Origin: Chachezhania sediminis
Lineage (GTDB): Bacteria > Pseudomonadota > Alphaproteobacteria > Rhodobacterales > Rhodobacteraceae
Length of the DNA stretch: 64,000 nucleotides
Direction of reading: 5' to 3'
Assembly: GCF_009765275.1 (NCBI RefSeq)
Contig: NZ_VOPH01000004.1
Coordinates: 186,001-250,000, forward strand
In this document: in pieces, positions 55,618-64,000 of the stretch
How positions within the stretch are numbered: the first letter of the stretch is position 1
How the letters are laid out: each line of letters begins with the position of its first letter
Notes under the pieces: model-generated
Told to the model about the DNA's origin: nothing
The model's database searches: none
Seen by the model: the letters and a program-made list of their open reading frames with translations, nothing else
Made by a program: the position numbers and the translations under genes

Positions 55618-55766
55618 CAGGCTGCTGAAAAACTCTAGCCGCCACAGTTTCGACGCGAAAGCGCGTCACTTTTCGGGCTCTCACGTCGAGCTGATGAAAA
55701 TCCGGGGCATCGGAGCATGACGAGCGGGCCGAGAGGCACGCGCCTGAGACCTTTTTCTGCGGCCTG
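55618..55766. mobile_element. MITE-like element, IS5/IS427-type ends, CTAG target duplication
   Basis: 149 bp bounded by inverted ends: CAGGCTGCTGAAAAACT on the left and, read on the other strand, CAGGCCGCAGAAAAAGG on the right (14 of 17 match). CTAG flanks both sides (55614-55617 and 55767-55770), as expected for the CTAG target duplication known for the IS427 group of the IS5 family. The interior has no complete transposase, so it is a non-autonomous remnant. Confidence 0.75.
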
Positions 55767-55880
55767 CTAGAGCGGGCTCGTCGGCGGCGGGGGCTCCGCC
55801 CTAAAGCCGCGTCGATCTGCCCCGGTGGCGGTGCGGCGGGGTCCGCCCGGCTGTAGCCGGTCGAAATTCGCACCTACAGG

Positions 55881-57062
55881 TCAATGAAAGGCCTTCAGCC
55901 GGGCACGGGAGATCTGGACCAGATCCCGCACCTCGTCCCGGATCCCGCCCTCCCTCGGGGCGTCGGCCAGTGTCGTGAACCAGTGTTCGGGCGGGTTGCG
56001 TCCCGCCGCACGGCGGAAGGACAGGGCGCGCAGCACCGACTGGGCCTGCGTCGGCAGACGGTCGGGGATTTCGGCCCCCGACAGCGTCGCCCAGACCCCG
56101 GTCCACAGCCGCCCGACCGACCAAGGGTTGTAGCCGCCGCCGCCAAGGACCAGAAGCCGCGGCGTCAGCGTCCGCAGCGCGGCGACGGTCCGCCAGTGAC
56201 AGCCATTGGACAAGGCCAGCCGCGACAGCGGGTCTTCCAGCACCGCATCGGCGCCACATTGCAGGATCACCGCATCTGGCCGGTGATCGGCTACGGCGGG
56301 CAGGACGACCTCCTGCAACAGCAGTTCGAACTCGGTATCGTTGAAGCCCCGGGCGACCGGCAGGTTGAAGGCCGATCCGCCGGCCGTGTCCCTGGCCGAG
56401 CCGGTAAAGGGCCAGCGCCGCGCTTCGTGGACCGACACCATGCGGACCCAGTCCCGGCCGGCCAGCGCCTCCTCGACCCCGTCGCAGTGATGGGCGTCGA
56501 TGTCGACATAGGCGATCCGCTCTACCCCCAGCGCGCGCAGGCGCAGGATCGCCAGGACCGGGTCGTTCAGATAGCAGAAGCCGCCCGCCCGGTCGGCATG
56601 GCCGTGATGGGTGCCGCCGCCGGGATTGTAGACCACGCCGCCCCGGGTCAGCAGTTCCGCCGCAAGAAGCGACCCGCCCGCGGCGGTGGCGGGGCGGCGG
56701 TACATCAGCGGGTGAACGGGGTTCGACAGCGTGCCCAGGCCGTGGACCTCGCGGTCTTCGGGGGTCAGGACCTGCGTTGCCTCGACCCTTTGCAGCGCGT
56801 CCAGATAGCGTTCCGTGTGGAACAGGCGCAGCGCGGATGGCTTGGCCCGGGGACTGGTCAGATAGCGGCTGTCGTCCAGCCAGCCTATCGCCCGGGCCAG
56901 TGCGATCACCGTGGGCACGCGCGGGATGGCCAGCGGATGGACGCCGTCATAGGTCGGCCGCGCATAGACCTGGCTGCCGATGAAACGCGGCCGGTCCCGA
57001 TCGCGATCCCGGGCCGGAGCCCGGCTCTGCGCCGGTACAGGGGCCGGATGGGCGGCGGTCAC
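55881..57062 (-). CDS. Histone deacetylase-fold (AcuC-like) deacetylase
   Basis: 393 residues from a GTG at 57062 that overlaps the stop codon of the AI-2E gene upstream (GTGA). The first 30 residues are Pro/Ala/Arg-rich and outside the domain. The arginase/deacetylase fold shows YNPGGGTHHGHADRAGGFCY with the tandem histidines, zinc ligands in YVDIDAHHCDGVEEAL, and QCGADAVLEDP with the third ligand. Bacterial relatives (AcuC, acetylpolyamine amidohydrolase, APAH) deacetylate lysines or polyamines. With two ureohydrolases elsewhere in the window a polyamine role is conceivable but unproven. Confidence 0.88.
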   Translation of the reverse strand: MTAAHPAPVPAQSRAPARDRDRDRPRFIGSQVYARPTYDGVHPLAIPRVPTVIALARAIGWLDDSRYLTSPRAKPSALRLFHTERYLDALQRVEATQVLTPEDREVHGLGTLSNPVHPLMYRRPATAAGGSLLAAELLTRGGVVYNPGGGTHHGHADRAGGFCYLNDPVLAILRLRALGVERIAYVDIDAHHCDGVEEALAGRDWVRMVSVHEARRWPFTGSARDTAGGSAFNLPVARGFNDTEFELLLQEVVLPAVADHRPDAVILQCGADAVLEDPLSRLALSNGCHWRTVAALRTLTPRLLVLGGGGYNPWSVGRLWTGVWATLSGAEIPDRLPTQAQSVLRALSFRRAAGRNPPEHWFTTLADAPREGGIRDEVRDLVQISRARLKAFH

Positions 57063-58246
57063 GCGGCGGGGTCCGGGGCCGGGTCCGCATCCGGGACGAC
57101 CTCGTCTTCCAGCTGGGCCTCGATCTCGGGGTCGATGTCCTGGCCCAGGGCGCGTTCGACGGTCATCAGGCCGCGTTGCGAGATCAGCAGGACGATGGGC
57201 TGCATCGCCGGGATATGCGAGAAGACGATCAGGATGCAGACCGTCAGTGGCACCGACAGGAAGGCGCCGGTGATGCCCCAGACCGCAGTCCAGAACATCA
57301 GCGACAGCACCACCATGAAGGGCGACATGTTCAGAGACCGGCCCAGCAGCGTCGGGTCCAGGATGTTGCCGACGATGAACTGAACCACGCCGCAGCCCGT
57401 GATCACGATCAGGAACGGCCCGAACGTGTCGAACTGCACCAGCGCCATCAGCGCCGGCAAGAGCACGGCGACAAAGGACCCGATGGTCGGAATGAAGTTC
57501 AGCGCAAAGGTCAGGACGCCCCATGTCTCGGCGAAATCCAGATCGATCAGCTTGAAGATCGGATAGGAGATGCCGGCGGTCAGCACCGACACGAAAGTCT
57601 TGATCGAGATATAGCGCTGCAGGCTGTGGGAAATGGCGTGAAGCAGCTGGGCGATGTGCTCGCCCGTCTCGGGGTCGGGGGCGGCCAGCTGGATCTTGTC
57701 AGCGAAGGACTGCCGTTCGGCCATCATGAACCCTGCATAAAGGCAGATCAGAAAGAAGCCCGACAGCACCGCACCAGCGCCGCCGGCGGCGGTCAGCGCG
57801 AATTGCGAGGTGTCGATGTCCAGCACGATGGCCTGCAGCGAATCCGCCAGGTCCTCTCCCAGGACGCGGCCCATCCGGTCGACGATCTGGTCGAAACGTT
57901 CGGCATAGCCCGGCAGTTCGCGGATCAGGCTGCTGGTCTGGTTGACCATGATGCCGGTGATCGAAAGCAGCGCCGCCAGCACCACGAGAACGCCCAGAAG
58001 GTTGCCGAACCAGACGGGCAGCGGCCGGCCCGCCACGCGCAGTGTCGTGATGGTGTCGCTGACCGACAGGATCAGCACGAAGACCAGCACCGCAAGGACC
58101 AGCGGCATCAGGAATCCCGCGCCCCAGATCAGGCCGGAAATGGCCAGCGTCCCGATGATCAGCACATCGCGCCACAGGCCCAGCATCGCGTTGCGCTGCC
58201 GCTCTGCCGCCCGCACTTCGGCCGGCGTGGTGTCGGGGCCGTTCAT
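57059..58246 (-). CDS. AI-2E/PerM family transporter, copy 1
   Basis: 395 residues from the ATG at 58246; an ATG at 58306 would add 20 residues and cannot be excluded. Eight or so helices in the PerM arrangement: two N-terminal pairs (DVLIIGTLAISGLIWGAGFL and LPVWFGNLLGVLVVLAALLS), a soluble loop (ELPGYAERFDQIVDRMGRVL), then the characteristic LTFALNFIPTIGSFVAVLLP and LDPTLLGRSLNMSPFMVVLSL. Family members include the TqsA exporter of autoinducer-2 and Na+/H+ antiporters; substrate here is unknown. Divergent from copy 2 and coupled to the deacetylase gene. Confidence 0.88.
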   Translation of the reverse strand: MNGPDTTPAEVRAAERQRNAMLGLWRDVLIIGTLAISGLIWGAGFLMPLVLAVLVFVLILSVSDTITTLRVAGRPLPVWFGNLLGVLVVLAALLSITGIMVNQTSSLIRELPGYAERFDQIVDRMGRVLGEDLADSLQAIVLDIDTSQFALTAAGGAGAVLSGFFLICLYAGFMMAERQSFADKIQLAAPDPETGEHIAQLLHAISHSLQRYISIKTFVSVLTAGISYPIFKLIDLDFAETWGVLTFALNFIPTIGSFVAVLLPALMALVQFDTFGPFLIVITGCGVVQFIVGNILDPTLLGRSLNMSPFMVVLSLMFWTAVWGITGAFLSVPLTVCILIVFSHIPAMQPIVLLISQRGLMTVERALGQDIDPEIEAQLEDEVVPDADPAPDPAA

Positions 58247-58485
58247 CTGCGGGCGCCGCGGATGCGGGGCTGTGCGCAGGGGCGTGGGGCCGTTCGGCCG
58301 TGGCATGGCGGGGTCATGACGCTCCTTACGGGCGGAAATGGGCCTCGCGGCAGCGAAGGGGGCTGCACGGTCCGGCAGGCTTTGCTATGGAACCGATGTT
58401 GCAGCCTGCCGTGCTGCGGCGCAACTGTCTGCGGATGTGCGGGACCGGGGCCGGTCGCGTGCGGCGCCAGCCCGGGGGGTAGGAC

Positions 58486-59613
58486 ATGTCCGAAAACGCG
58501 GGTCAGTCGCGCGAAGGAACCGACGCGGTTCGCTGGTTCGCGCTGATGGTGGTGACGGCGCTGATCTCTGTCGTCTTCGTGCGCATGGTGGGCCATTTCC
58601 TGCTGGCGCTGATGCTGGCCGCCATCGCGGCGGACATGATGAAGGGCTTTTACCATCGGGCGCTGCGGCTGACCGGGCACCGGTCGGGGCTGGCCACGCT
58701 GCTGACGCTTTCGGCCTTCGGTGTGGCGATCATCGTGCCGCTGATCGGCATTGTGACCATGGCCGTGGAACAGGCGGCGAGCCTGTTGCCCGAGGCGCAC
58801 CAGATCGTGTCCGATGTCAGCCAGGAAGCCCAGACCGGCCAGTTCGACCTGCCGTCCTGGGTGCCGGAACATGCCTGGCTGTCGCGCCAGATCGAAAACG
58901 CGCTGGCCAAACTGAGCGAACTGGCCGGCGGCATCGCGACCTTCCTTCTCGGCTCGCTCTCCGTGGTGACGCGGGGTGCGGCGGTGTTCTTCCTGCATCT
59001 GTTCGTCTTCATCTATGGATTGGCCTTCTTCATCTCGATGGAGGTGCCGCCGATCCTTCAGGTATTGCGCCTTTCGGGCCTGTCAACGGAAACGCAGGAA
59101 CGTCTGTACGAACGCATGATCGGGACCAGCCGCGCGACGCTGAAGGTGATGCTGGTTATCGGCGTGCTGCAGGGCGTGGCCGGCGGACTGGCCTTCTGGG
59201 CCACGGGCATCGGTGCCGCGGCCTTCTGGTCGGTGGTGATGGCGGTCTTTGCCATGATCCCGGGGGTGGGGGCGCAGGTGATCGTCTTCTGCGGCGCGAT
59301 CTATTTTGCGATCGAGGGCGACATGATCCGTGCGGGCGCCCTGGCGGTCTGGGGCGGCGTGATGGCGGTGCTGGTCGACAACATGCTGCGGCCTGCGCTG
59401 GTGCGCCGCGACAGCGGGCTGCACGACGTGCTGATCCTGGTGTCGACCCTGGGCGGTCTGGGGATCTTCGGCGCGCCGGGGCTGGTGCTTGGGCCGGTCG
59501 TGGCGGCCATCTTCGTGTCGATCTGGACCGACTGGGCCGAGGTCAACGGCTCCATCGAACCGGCCGGGGCACCGCCCAAGTCCCGGGCAAAGGCCGAAGA
59601 TTCCGCCGGGTGA
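58486..59613 (+). CDS. AI-2E/PerM family transporter, copy 2
   Basis: 375 residues. N-terminal helices (WFALMVVTALISVVFVRMVG), soluble loop, then a membrane block with WSVVMAVFAMIPGVGAQVIV and LVDNMLRPALVRRDSGLHDV, corresponding to the NFIPTIG and DPTLLG positions of copy 1. Sequence similarity between the two copies is modest, so they are not a recent duplication. GGGGGGTAGGA lies before the ATG. YihY/BrkB follows 145 bases later on the same strand. Confidence 0.88.
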   Translation: MSENAGQSREGTDAVRWFALMVVTALISVVFVRMVGHFLLALMLAAIAADMMKGFYHRALRLTGHRSGLATLLTLSAFGVAIIVPLIGIVTMAVEQAASLLPEAHQIVSDVSQEAQTGQFDLPSWVPEHAWLSRQIENALAKLSELAGGIATFLLGSLSVVTRGAAVFFLHLFVFIYGLAFFISMEVPPILQVLRLSGLSTETQERLYERMIGTSRATLKVMLVIGVLQGVAGGLAFWATGIGAAAFWSVVMAVFAMIPGVGAQVIVFCGAIYFAIEGDMIRAGALAVWGGVMAVLVDNMLRPALVRRDSGLHDVLILVSTLGGLGIFGAPGLVLGPVVAAIFVSIWTDWAEVNGSIEPAGAPPKSRAKAEDSAG

Positions 59614-59758
59614 GGCACAGGAAGCACAGTCTGGCACTGGTCCGGCGGGGGCGTTCGCGCTAGGTACTGGTGGGTAACATTCCCGCTATCGGCAATATGA
59701 CGCCGACCCGGGATCAGATGAAACGACCGGTGCCCGGTCCAATCTGCCAGCAGGACCC

Positions 59759-60640
59759 ATGACACTGACCCTGAGCGACATCCTGTTTCCCCTGAAGGCC
59801 CTGCTGAAGGCCATGCAGCGGTTCAACAACAAGAACGGCTGGGTCTATTGCAGTCACATGGCGATGTCGCTTCTGATGGCGCTGTTCCCCTTCATCCTGT
59901 TCATCATCTCGCTGGCCGGTTTCCTGTCGCAGAACATCCCCGTCAGCGACGTGAACAACCTGATCTTCGGCGCCTGGCCCGATGCCATCGCCCGCCCGAT
60001 CGAGGCCGAGGTGCGATCGGTGGTCGAAGGGGCCTCGACCAGCCTGCTGACCTTCGGCGGTCTATTCGCGATCTACTTTGCCTCGAACGGAATCGACGCG
60101 ATCCGGCTGGCGATGACCAGCGGCTATCGCGAGACCGACCCGCGGCCCTTCTACAAGACGCGGCTGATCGCGATTGCCTTCGTGGTCGTGGGGGCTCTGG
60201 TTGTCGTGGTGTCGGCTGCGATGCAGCTGGCCCTGCCGATCTACCTGGAATTCTTCCAGAAGACGTTTCCCATCGCGGCTTTCGACAACCTGTCCGTGGG
60301 GGGACTGCGCTTTGCCAACTGGCTGCTGACGGGCCTGTTCCTGGTGGGGATGGTTACGGCCTTCCACATGTGGCTGCCGGGGCACCGGATCCCGCTGCGG
60401 CAGGCGCTGCCGGGCGTGGCGCTGACCATCTTCCTGTGGGTCGCGGGGGGCCGCGTCTTCGCCTATTACCTGTCGCATTTCGCGACCTATGGCGCGACCT
60501 ATGCCGGTCTGGCCGGTGTGATCGCCACGCTGATCTTCCTGTACTTCATGGCCGCGATCCTGATCGTGGGAGCCGAGTTCAACGGCATCCTGATCGCCCG
60601 CGAGAAGGAGAAACAGCAGGAAGACGCCGGGGAAGACTGA
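59759..60640 (+). CDS. YihY/BrkB family membrane protein
   Basis: 293 residues with six helices: HMAMSLLMALFPFILFIISL after the short amphipathic start, then LLTFGGLFAIYFASNGIDAI, a motif of the family, and FVVVGALVVVVSAAMQLALP, WLLTGLFLVGMVTAFHMWLP, and the C-terminal LAGVIATLIFLYFMAAILIV with GAEFNGIL. The family was once taken for RNase BN; current evidence makes it an integral membrane protein of uncertain role. The C-terminus ends in a charged tail. Confidence 0.9.
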   Translation: MTLTLSDILFPLKALLKAMQRFNNKNGWVYCSHMAMSLLMALFPFILFIISLAGFLSQNIPVSDVNNLIFGAWPDAIARPIEAEVRSVVEGASTSLLTFGGLFAIYFASNGIDAIRLAMTSGYRETDPRPFYKTRLIAIAFVVVGALVVVVSAAMQLALPIYLEFFQKTFPIAAFDNLSVGGLRFANWLLTGLFLVGMVTAFHMWLPGHRIPLRQALPGVALTIFLWVAGGRVFAYYLSHFATYGATYAGLAGVIATLIFLYFMAAILIVGAEFNGILIAREKEKQQEDAGED

Positions 60641-60749
60641 GCGGTCCACTGCCGCGGGCCCGGATCCGGTCCTACTGCCCGCCTGCGCCGGACAGGATTC
60701 GGTAGCAGCGCCTCGATTTCCCTGGGTTTTTCCTGAAAGGGCCGGGCCG

Positions 60750-61451
60750 TCAGCCGCGGAATCCGGTGGCGACCACGAATTTTTCGGCGCTGTCGGACCG
60801 GGACGCGGGCGGCTTGACGTTGGCCACCTTCTCGAACTTCTGTTTCAGGATCGCCTGAAGCTCGCCTTCGGCGCCGCCGGCCAGCACCTTGGCCACGAAG
60901 GTGCCGCCCGGATCCAGCACTTCGAAGGCGAATTCGGCCGCGGCCTCGCACAGGGCGATGATCCGCAGGTGGTCGGTCTGGCGGTGGCCCGAAGACTTGG
61001 CCGCCATGTCCGACATAACCACATCCGCGGACCCGCCCAGCACGGCGCGCAGCCGTTCGTCGGCGCCTTCTTCCAGGAAATCCATCAGCAGGATCTCGGC
61101 GCCCGGCAGCGGGTCGACCTCCTGGATGTCGATGCCGATCACGCGGCCCTTCGGCTGGCCCGACTTCTCGCCCAGGGCATTGACCCGCGGCACTGCAACC
61201 TGCAGCCAGCCGCCGGGCGCACAGCCCAGATCGACGACGCGGGCGCCGGGCTTCAGGAAGTGGTATTTCTCGTCCAGTTCCAGGATCTTGTAGGCCGCGC
61301 GTCCGCGATATCCGTCGGCCTTGGCACGACGGACGTAGGGGTCGTTCAGCTGCCGTTGCAGCCAGCGGGTCGAGCTGAGCTTGCGGCCGCGCGCGGTCTT
61401 GACCTTGACTTTCAGGTCGCGTTCGCCGCGACCAGAGGTATTGCGGGCCAT
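60750..61451 (-). CDS. rlmE: 23S rRNA (uridine-2'-O)-methyltransferase
   Basis: 233 residues from the ATG at 61451 (AGGAC seven bases upstream); the longer frame upstream is not family sequence. It methylates U2552 of 23S rRNA. The catalytic tetrad positions of the RrmJ family are visible: [14 protein letters not shown] (K), [16 protein letters not shown] (D), FVAKVLAGG (K) and [15 protein letters not shown] (E). The SAM loop is [15 protein letters not shown]. The basic N-terminal 30 residues likely contact rRNA. Confidence 0.95.
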   Translation of the reverse strand: MARNTSGRGERDLKVKVKTARGRKLSSTRWLQRQLNDPYVRRAKADGYRGRAAYKILELDEKYHFLKPGARVVDLGCAPGGWLQVAVPRVNALGEKSGQPKGRVIGIDIQEVDPLPGAEILLMDFLEEGADERLRAVLGGSADVVMSDMAAKSSGHRQTDHLRIIALCEAAAEFAFEVLDPGGTFVAKVLAGGAEGELQAILKQKFEKVANVKPPASRSDSAEKFVVATGFRG

Positions 61452-61543
61452 GGGATGTCCTGAATTGTGCCGGGTTCGGTCGTCTGCCTTAGCCTGACGG
61501 CAGGGCGGGCTCAAGTCCAGAGCTTTGGCGCAAGGTCGCCAGA

Positions 61544-62350
61544 TCAGGGTTCCAGATAGTAGAACTGGTTCCGCTGCCAGATCTTTTCGCCCACCAGGCA
61601 ATCATAGGCATCGGCCTTGCGGACCGTCTCTGCCTCTGCGGGCGCATCCAGCCCCGCGATCTCCAGCACGATCTTTCGGCGGACGGCATCGGCGAACTGG
61701 TCCCAAGTGGTGACCGGAATGACGAAGGCGCCGGGCCCGCCGATCACGCATTCGGTATAGTAGACGTCCAGATCGTCGATCCCCCAGCGGGCATAGGGAT
61801 CGTTTTCCGTCATCAGCGGCAAGCCGTTGATGACAATGCCCCGGGACAGCACATCGGCCCGGGCCGACAGGACCGGGCGGCCTGCATTGTTGGGCCCGTC
61901 GCCCGAGACGTCGATGATCCGGCGCATCCCGCGGAAACTGTTCGTTTCGAACATCTCGGCCGCGTAATCGAGGGCGCCGGAAATCGAGGTGCGCCGCATG
62001 CCGCTGCCATAGTAGGCCGTCAGCCGGTCGGCCACGGCCTGCGCGGCCTCGGCCGTGTCGATCAGGGTCCAGGGGACGATCACGGTCTGCGACCGGTCGC
62101 CGGCCCATTCGACATAGGTCACCGCGATGCGCCCGATCATGCCGTTGGCGATCGTGCCCATCACCTCGTCGCTGGAGAGGGCCGCGGCATAGCCGTGGCG
62201 CTGGATTTCCAGTTCGGCCGGGGACATGGAACGGGACACGTCGACGGCCAGCACCAGTTCGACATCGACGTCGACCGGCCTTGCCGTCTGGGCCAGGGCC
62301 GGTGCGGCGCCAAGGAAGGACAGGCAGGCGGTGAGGGTTGTCAGACGCAT
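61544..62350 (-). CDS. DUF1194 secreted von Willebrand A-like protein
   Basis: 268 residues. Signal peptide [20 protein letters not shown], cleavage near 20. The mature domain starts [20 protein letters not shown], a MIDAS DxSxS as in von Willebrand A domains, and continues with [35 protein letters not shown] and [16 protein letters not shown], the DUF1194 pattern. Periplasmic; likely binds a metal and a protein partner. Function unknown. It is separated from rlmE by 92 bases on the same strand. Confidence 0.9.
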   Translation of the reverse strand: MRLTTLTACLSFLGAAPALAQTARPVDVDVELVLAVDVSRSMSPAELEIQRHGYAAALSSDEVMGTIANGMIGRIAVTYVEWAGDRSQTVIVPWTLIDTAEAAQAVADRLTAYYGSGMRRTSISGALDYAAEMFETNSFRGMRRIIDVSGDGPNNAGRPVLSARADVLSRGIVINGLPLMTENDPYARWGIDDLDVYYTECVIGGPGAFVIPVTTWDQFADAVRRKIVLEIAGLDAPAEAETVRKADAYDCLVGEKIWQRNQFYYLEP

Positions 62351-62496
62351 GCCCCGATTGCGGCACGAAAGCGGGGACCTGTCCATTCAACACTTCGTCA
62401 GAAGGATTGGCCCAGGAGTGGCTGCGCGGAAACGGGCAGGGCGGGAGGGCCGTGCTGCCTTGTCTGGCGCGGCGGGAGGCGTGGCCGGTGGCGGTT

Positions 62497-62560
62497 GGGG
62501 GCTCTGCCCCCGTCCGTGCGGTGCGCGGACTCCCCCGAGGGTATTTGAGGATCAAAGAAG
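62497..62560 (-). repeat. Double-hairpin intergenic repeat, inverted copy
   Basis: Same element as at 39322-39385 and 41533-41597, in the opposite direction: GGGGGC-TCT-GCCCCC, then a GTCCG/CGGAC stem, then CCCCCGAGGGTATTTGAGGA and TCAAAGAAG. It lies between the DUF1194 start and dnaB. Confidence 0.8.
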
Positions 62561-62621
62561 ATTGGGAATGGTGCTGGTTTCCGGGGCCATGTGCAGGTGT
62601 TGTGCAGGCGTCGGGCAAGGC

Positions 62622-62667
62622 GGGGGCGCTGCCCCCGGACCCCCGGGATATTTGAAGACCAAAGAAG
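62622..62667 (-). repeat. Double-hairpin repeat, short copy
   Basis: GGGGGC-GCT-GCCCCC directly followed by GGACCCCCGGGATATTTGAA and GACCAAAGAAG; the middle stem is missing. Lies 61 bases from the preceding copy in the same orientation. Confidence 0.75.
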
Positions 62668-62780
62668 AGGGAGGGCGCGCCCTTTGTGGCGGCGCGTAAA
62701 GAGAGCGTGCGGAGCTTGTTTCTCGAGGCTGAGACAGGGCGCATCATGTAGAACGCGCCCAGGCTTTGGGGGCACGTGCT

Positions 62781-62804
62781 GGGTGCGTGGTTTTCCACGC
62801 ACCC
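62781..62804. repeat. Perfect GGGTGCGTGG palindrome before the dnaB 3' end
   Basis: GGGTGCGTGG (62781-62790) and CCACGCACCC (62795-62804) with loop TTTT, 15 bases beyond the dnaB stop codon. Best-preserved member of the palindrome family in this window; it could serve as the dnaB terminator. The gap 62351-62819 holds no gene. Confidence 0.8.
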
Positions 62805-62819
62805 TTTGGCGGCGCGGGT

Positions 62820-64000
62820 CTAGAAACTGCCGGCCTGTTCGACCTGGTGCTGGCGGGCGAGGTTGCCGAAGCGGGTGAAGCGGCCTTCGAAGCTGAGTTC
62901 CACCGTGCCGATGGGACCGTGACGCTGCTTGCCGATGATCACCTCGGCCCGGCCGTGCAGGCGGCTCATCCTCTCCTGCCAGGAGGCCATTTCGTCCAGG
63001 CGGTCGTCCGACGGCTTTTCCCGTTCCGCGTAATATTCCTCGCGGAACACGAACATGACGACGTCGGCGTCCTGTTCGATCGATCCCGATTCCCGAAGGT
63101 CCGACAGCTGGGGCCGCTTGTCCTCGCGGTTTTCGACCTGACGCGACAGCTGGGACAGCGCGATGACGGGAATGTCCAGTTCCTTGGCGATGGCCTTCAG
63201 ACCTTGCGTGATTTCCGAGACTTCGTTCACGCGGCTGTCCTTGGCGGTCGCAGGCCGCACGAGTTGCAGGTAGTCGACGATCAGCACGTCCAGACCATGG
63301 GTCCGCTTCAGCCGCCGGGCGCGCGCGGCCAGCTGTGAAATGGGCAGGGCGGGCGTGTCGTCGATATAAAGCGGGCAGCTTTCCAGCGTCCGCGCGGCTT
63401 CTACGAAGCGGCGGAATTCGCCTTCGTTCATGTCGCCGCGGCGGATCAGTTCCGACGGGACTTCCGCCGCCTCGGACAGGATCCGGGACGCCAGCTGTTC
63501 GGCGCTCATTTCCAGCGAGTAGAAGCCCACGACGCCGCCGTCGACCGTGCCGTTTTCATCCCGCTGGTATTTCTTGGCGATGTTGAAGGCGATGTTGGTG
63601 GCCAGCGAGGTCTTCCCCATCGACGGGCGCCCTGCCAGGATCAGAAGGTCGGACTTGTGCAGCCCGCCCAGCTTCTTGTCCATGTCGTCGAGCCCGGTGG
63701 AAATGCCCGCCAGACCGCCGGTCCGCTTGTAAGCGGCGGCCGCCACGTTCACCGCGTCTGTGACCGCGTTCAGGAAGGTCTGGAAGCCGGTGCCGGTCTG
63801 GCCCTGTTCCGACAGACGATAAAGCTGCTGTTCGGCCTCGACGATCTGTTCGCGGGGTTCGCTCTCGATATCGACCCGGCCGGCCTTGGCCGCGATTTCG
63901 CGCCCCAGGCCGATCAGCTCGCGCCGGACCGCCAGATCGTGGATCATCTGGGCATAGTCGCGTACCGCGAAGGAGCTGATCGCCGCCCCCGCCAGACGCG
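62820..64000 (-). CDS. dnaB: Replicative DNA helicase DnaB, N-terminus beyond window
   Basis: The frame continues to the right edge, so about the first 100 residues are missing; some 393 codons are present. The RecA-like motor shows Walker A LILAGRPSMGKTSLATNIAF, GVVGFYSLEMSAEQLASRIL, Walker B DVLIVDYLQLV, and PVIALSQLSRQVENREDKRP with SDLRESGSIEQDADVVMFVFR. It is the hexameric helicase at the replication fork, 5' to 3' on the lagging strand. The part entering from the edge (SSFAVRDYAQMIHDLAVRRE) belongs to the N-terminal collar and linker. No intein is seen. Confidence 0.95.
   Translation of the reverse strand, partial: RLAGAAISSFAVRDYAQMIHDLAVRRELIGLGREIAAKAGRVDIESEPREQIVEAEQQLYRLSEQGQTGTGFQTFLNAVTDAVNVAAAAYKRTGGLAGISTGLDDMDKKLGGLHKSDLLILAGRPSMGKTSLATNIAFNIAKKYQRDENGTVDGGVVGFYSLEMSAEQLASRILSEAAEVPSELIRRGDMNEGEFRRFVEAARTLESCPLYIDDTPALPISQLAARARRLKRTHGLDVLIVDYLQLVRPATAKDSRVNEVSEITQGLKAIAKELDIPVIALSQLSRQVENREDKRPQLSDLRESGSIEQDADVVMFVFREEYYAEREKPSDDRLDEMASWQERMSRLHGRAEVIIGKQRHGPIGTVELSFEGRFTRFGNLARQHQVEQAGSF

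Overview
The window reads as a chromosomal segment of a high-GC alphaproteobacterium of the Rhodobacterales (Rhodobacteraceae/Roseobacter group). The evidence is the conserved lptF-lptG-lptD-surA-pdxA-rsmA block, alphaproteobacterial small families (DUF2852, DUF4167, DUF1194, TIGR02281-type aspartic protease), a bacterial arginyl/leucyl-transferase (Bpt), an acetolactate synthase with GEAS at the cofactor motif, and a Tat-exported TRAP binding protein. This is inference from protein families and gene order. No rRNA, tRNA, CRISPR array, prophage or complete insertion sequence was seen.

Layout. 1-2.4 kb: end of an FkbM-like methyltransferase gene, an XRE regulator and a small conserved protein. 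2.8-5.4 kb: ilvBH (acetolactate synthase) behind a complete attenuator with a 15-residue leader peptide rich in Leu/Val/Ile codons. 5.4-6.4 kb: about 1 kb without a convincing gene. 6.4-10.8 kb: a three-gene TRAP transporter with unusually large membrane subunits. 11-16.2 kb: chemoreceptor, bpt, RDD protein, DUF2852 protein under two matching operator-like palindromes, and small membrane or secreted proteins. 16.4-20.7 kb: nucleoside hydrolase, mazG, and two translationally coupled ureohydrolases behind a very long hairpin. 20.8-24.4 kb: DUF1499 protein, a small secreted Cys-rich protein, prfA-prmC and a DUF4167 protein. 24.6-32.1 kb: the outer-membrane biogenesis operon lptFG-lptD-surA-pdxA-rsmA, almost all joined by ATGA overlaps. 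32.5-39.1 kb: pepA-holC, an ABC-F ATPase with an aspartic protease, a PepSY membrane protein and ndk. 39.1-41.7 kb: a TfoX-C protein and a cytochrome P450 bracketed by two related composite repeats. 41.7-45.4 kb: a GT2/LAB_N/GT39 lipid-glycosylation module and an AbrB-family membrane protein. 45.7-51.9 kb: a 2,082-residue autotransporter with 16 glycine-cluster repeats. 52-55 kb: a MacB/FtsX-type ABC exporter. 55.2-60.6 kb: a K+-channel-like protein with a small MITE at its stop codon, a histone-deacetylase-fold enzyme, two AI-2E/PerM permeases and a YihY/BrkB protein. 60.7-64 kb: rlmE, a DUF1194 protein, a repeat cluster and dnaB running off the right edge.

Most genes are housekeeping. The parts worth a second look are regulatory RNA and repeats: the ilv leader, the 18-bp perfect stem that ends two bases before the first ureohydrolase start codon, the duplicated operator before the DUF2852 gene, the CTAG-flanked MITE, and a dispersed palindrome/double-hairpin repeat family found in several intergenic gaps.
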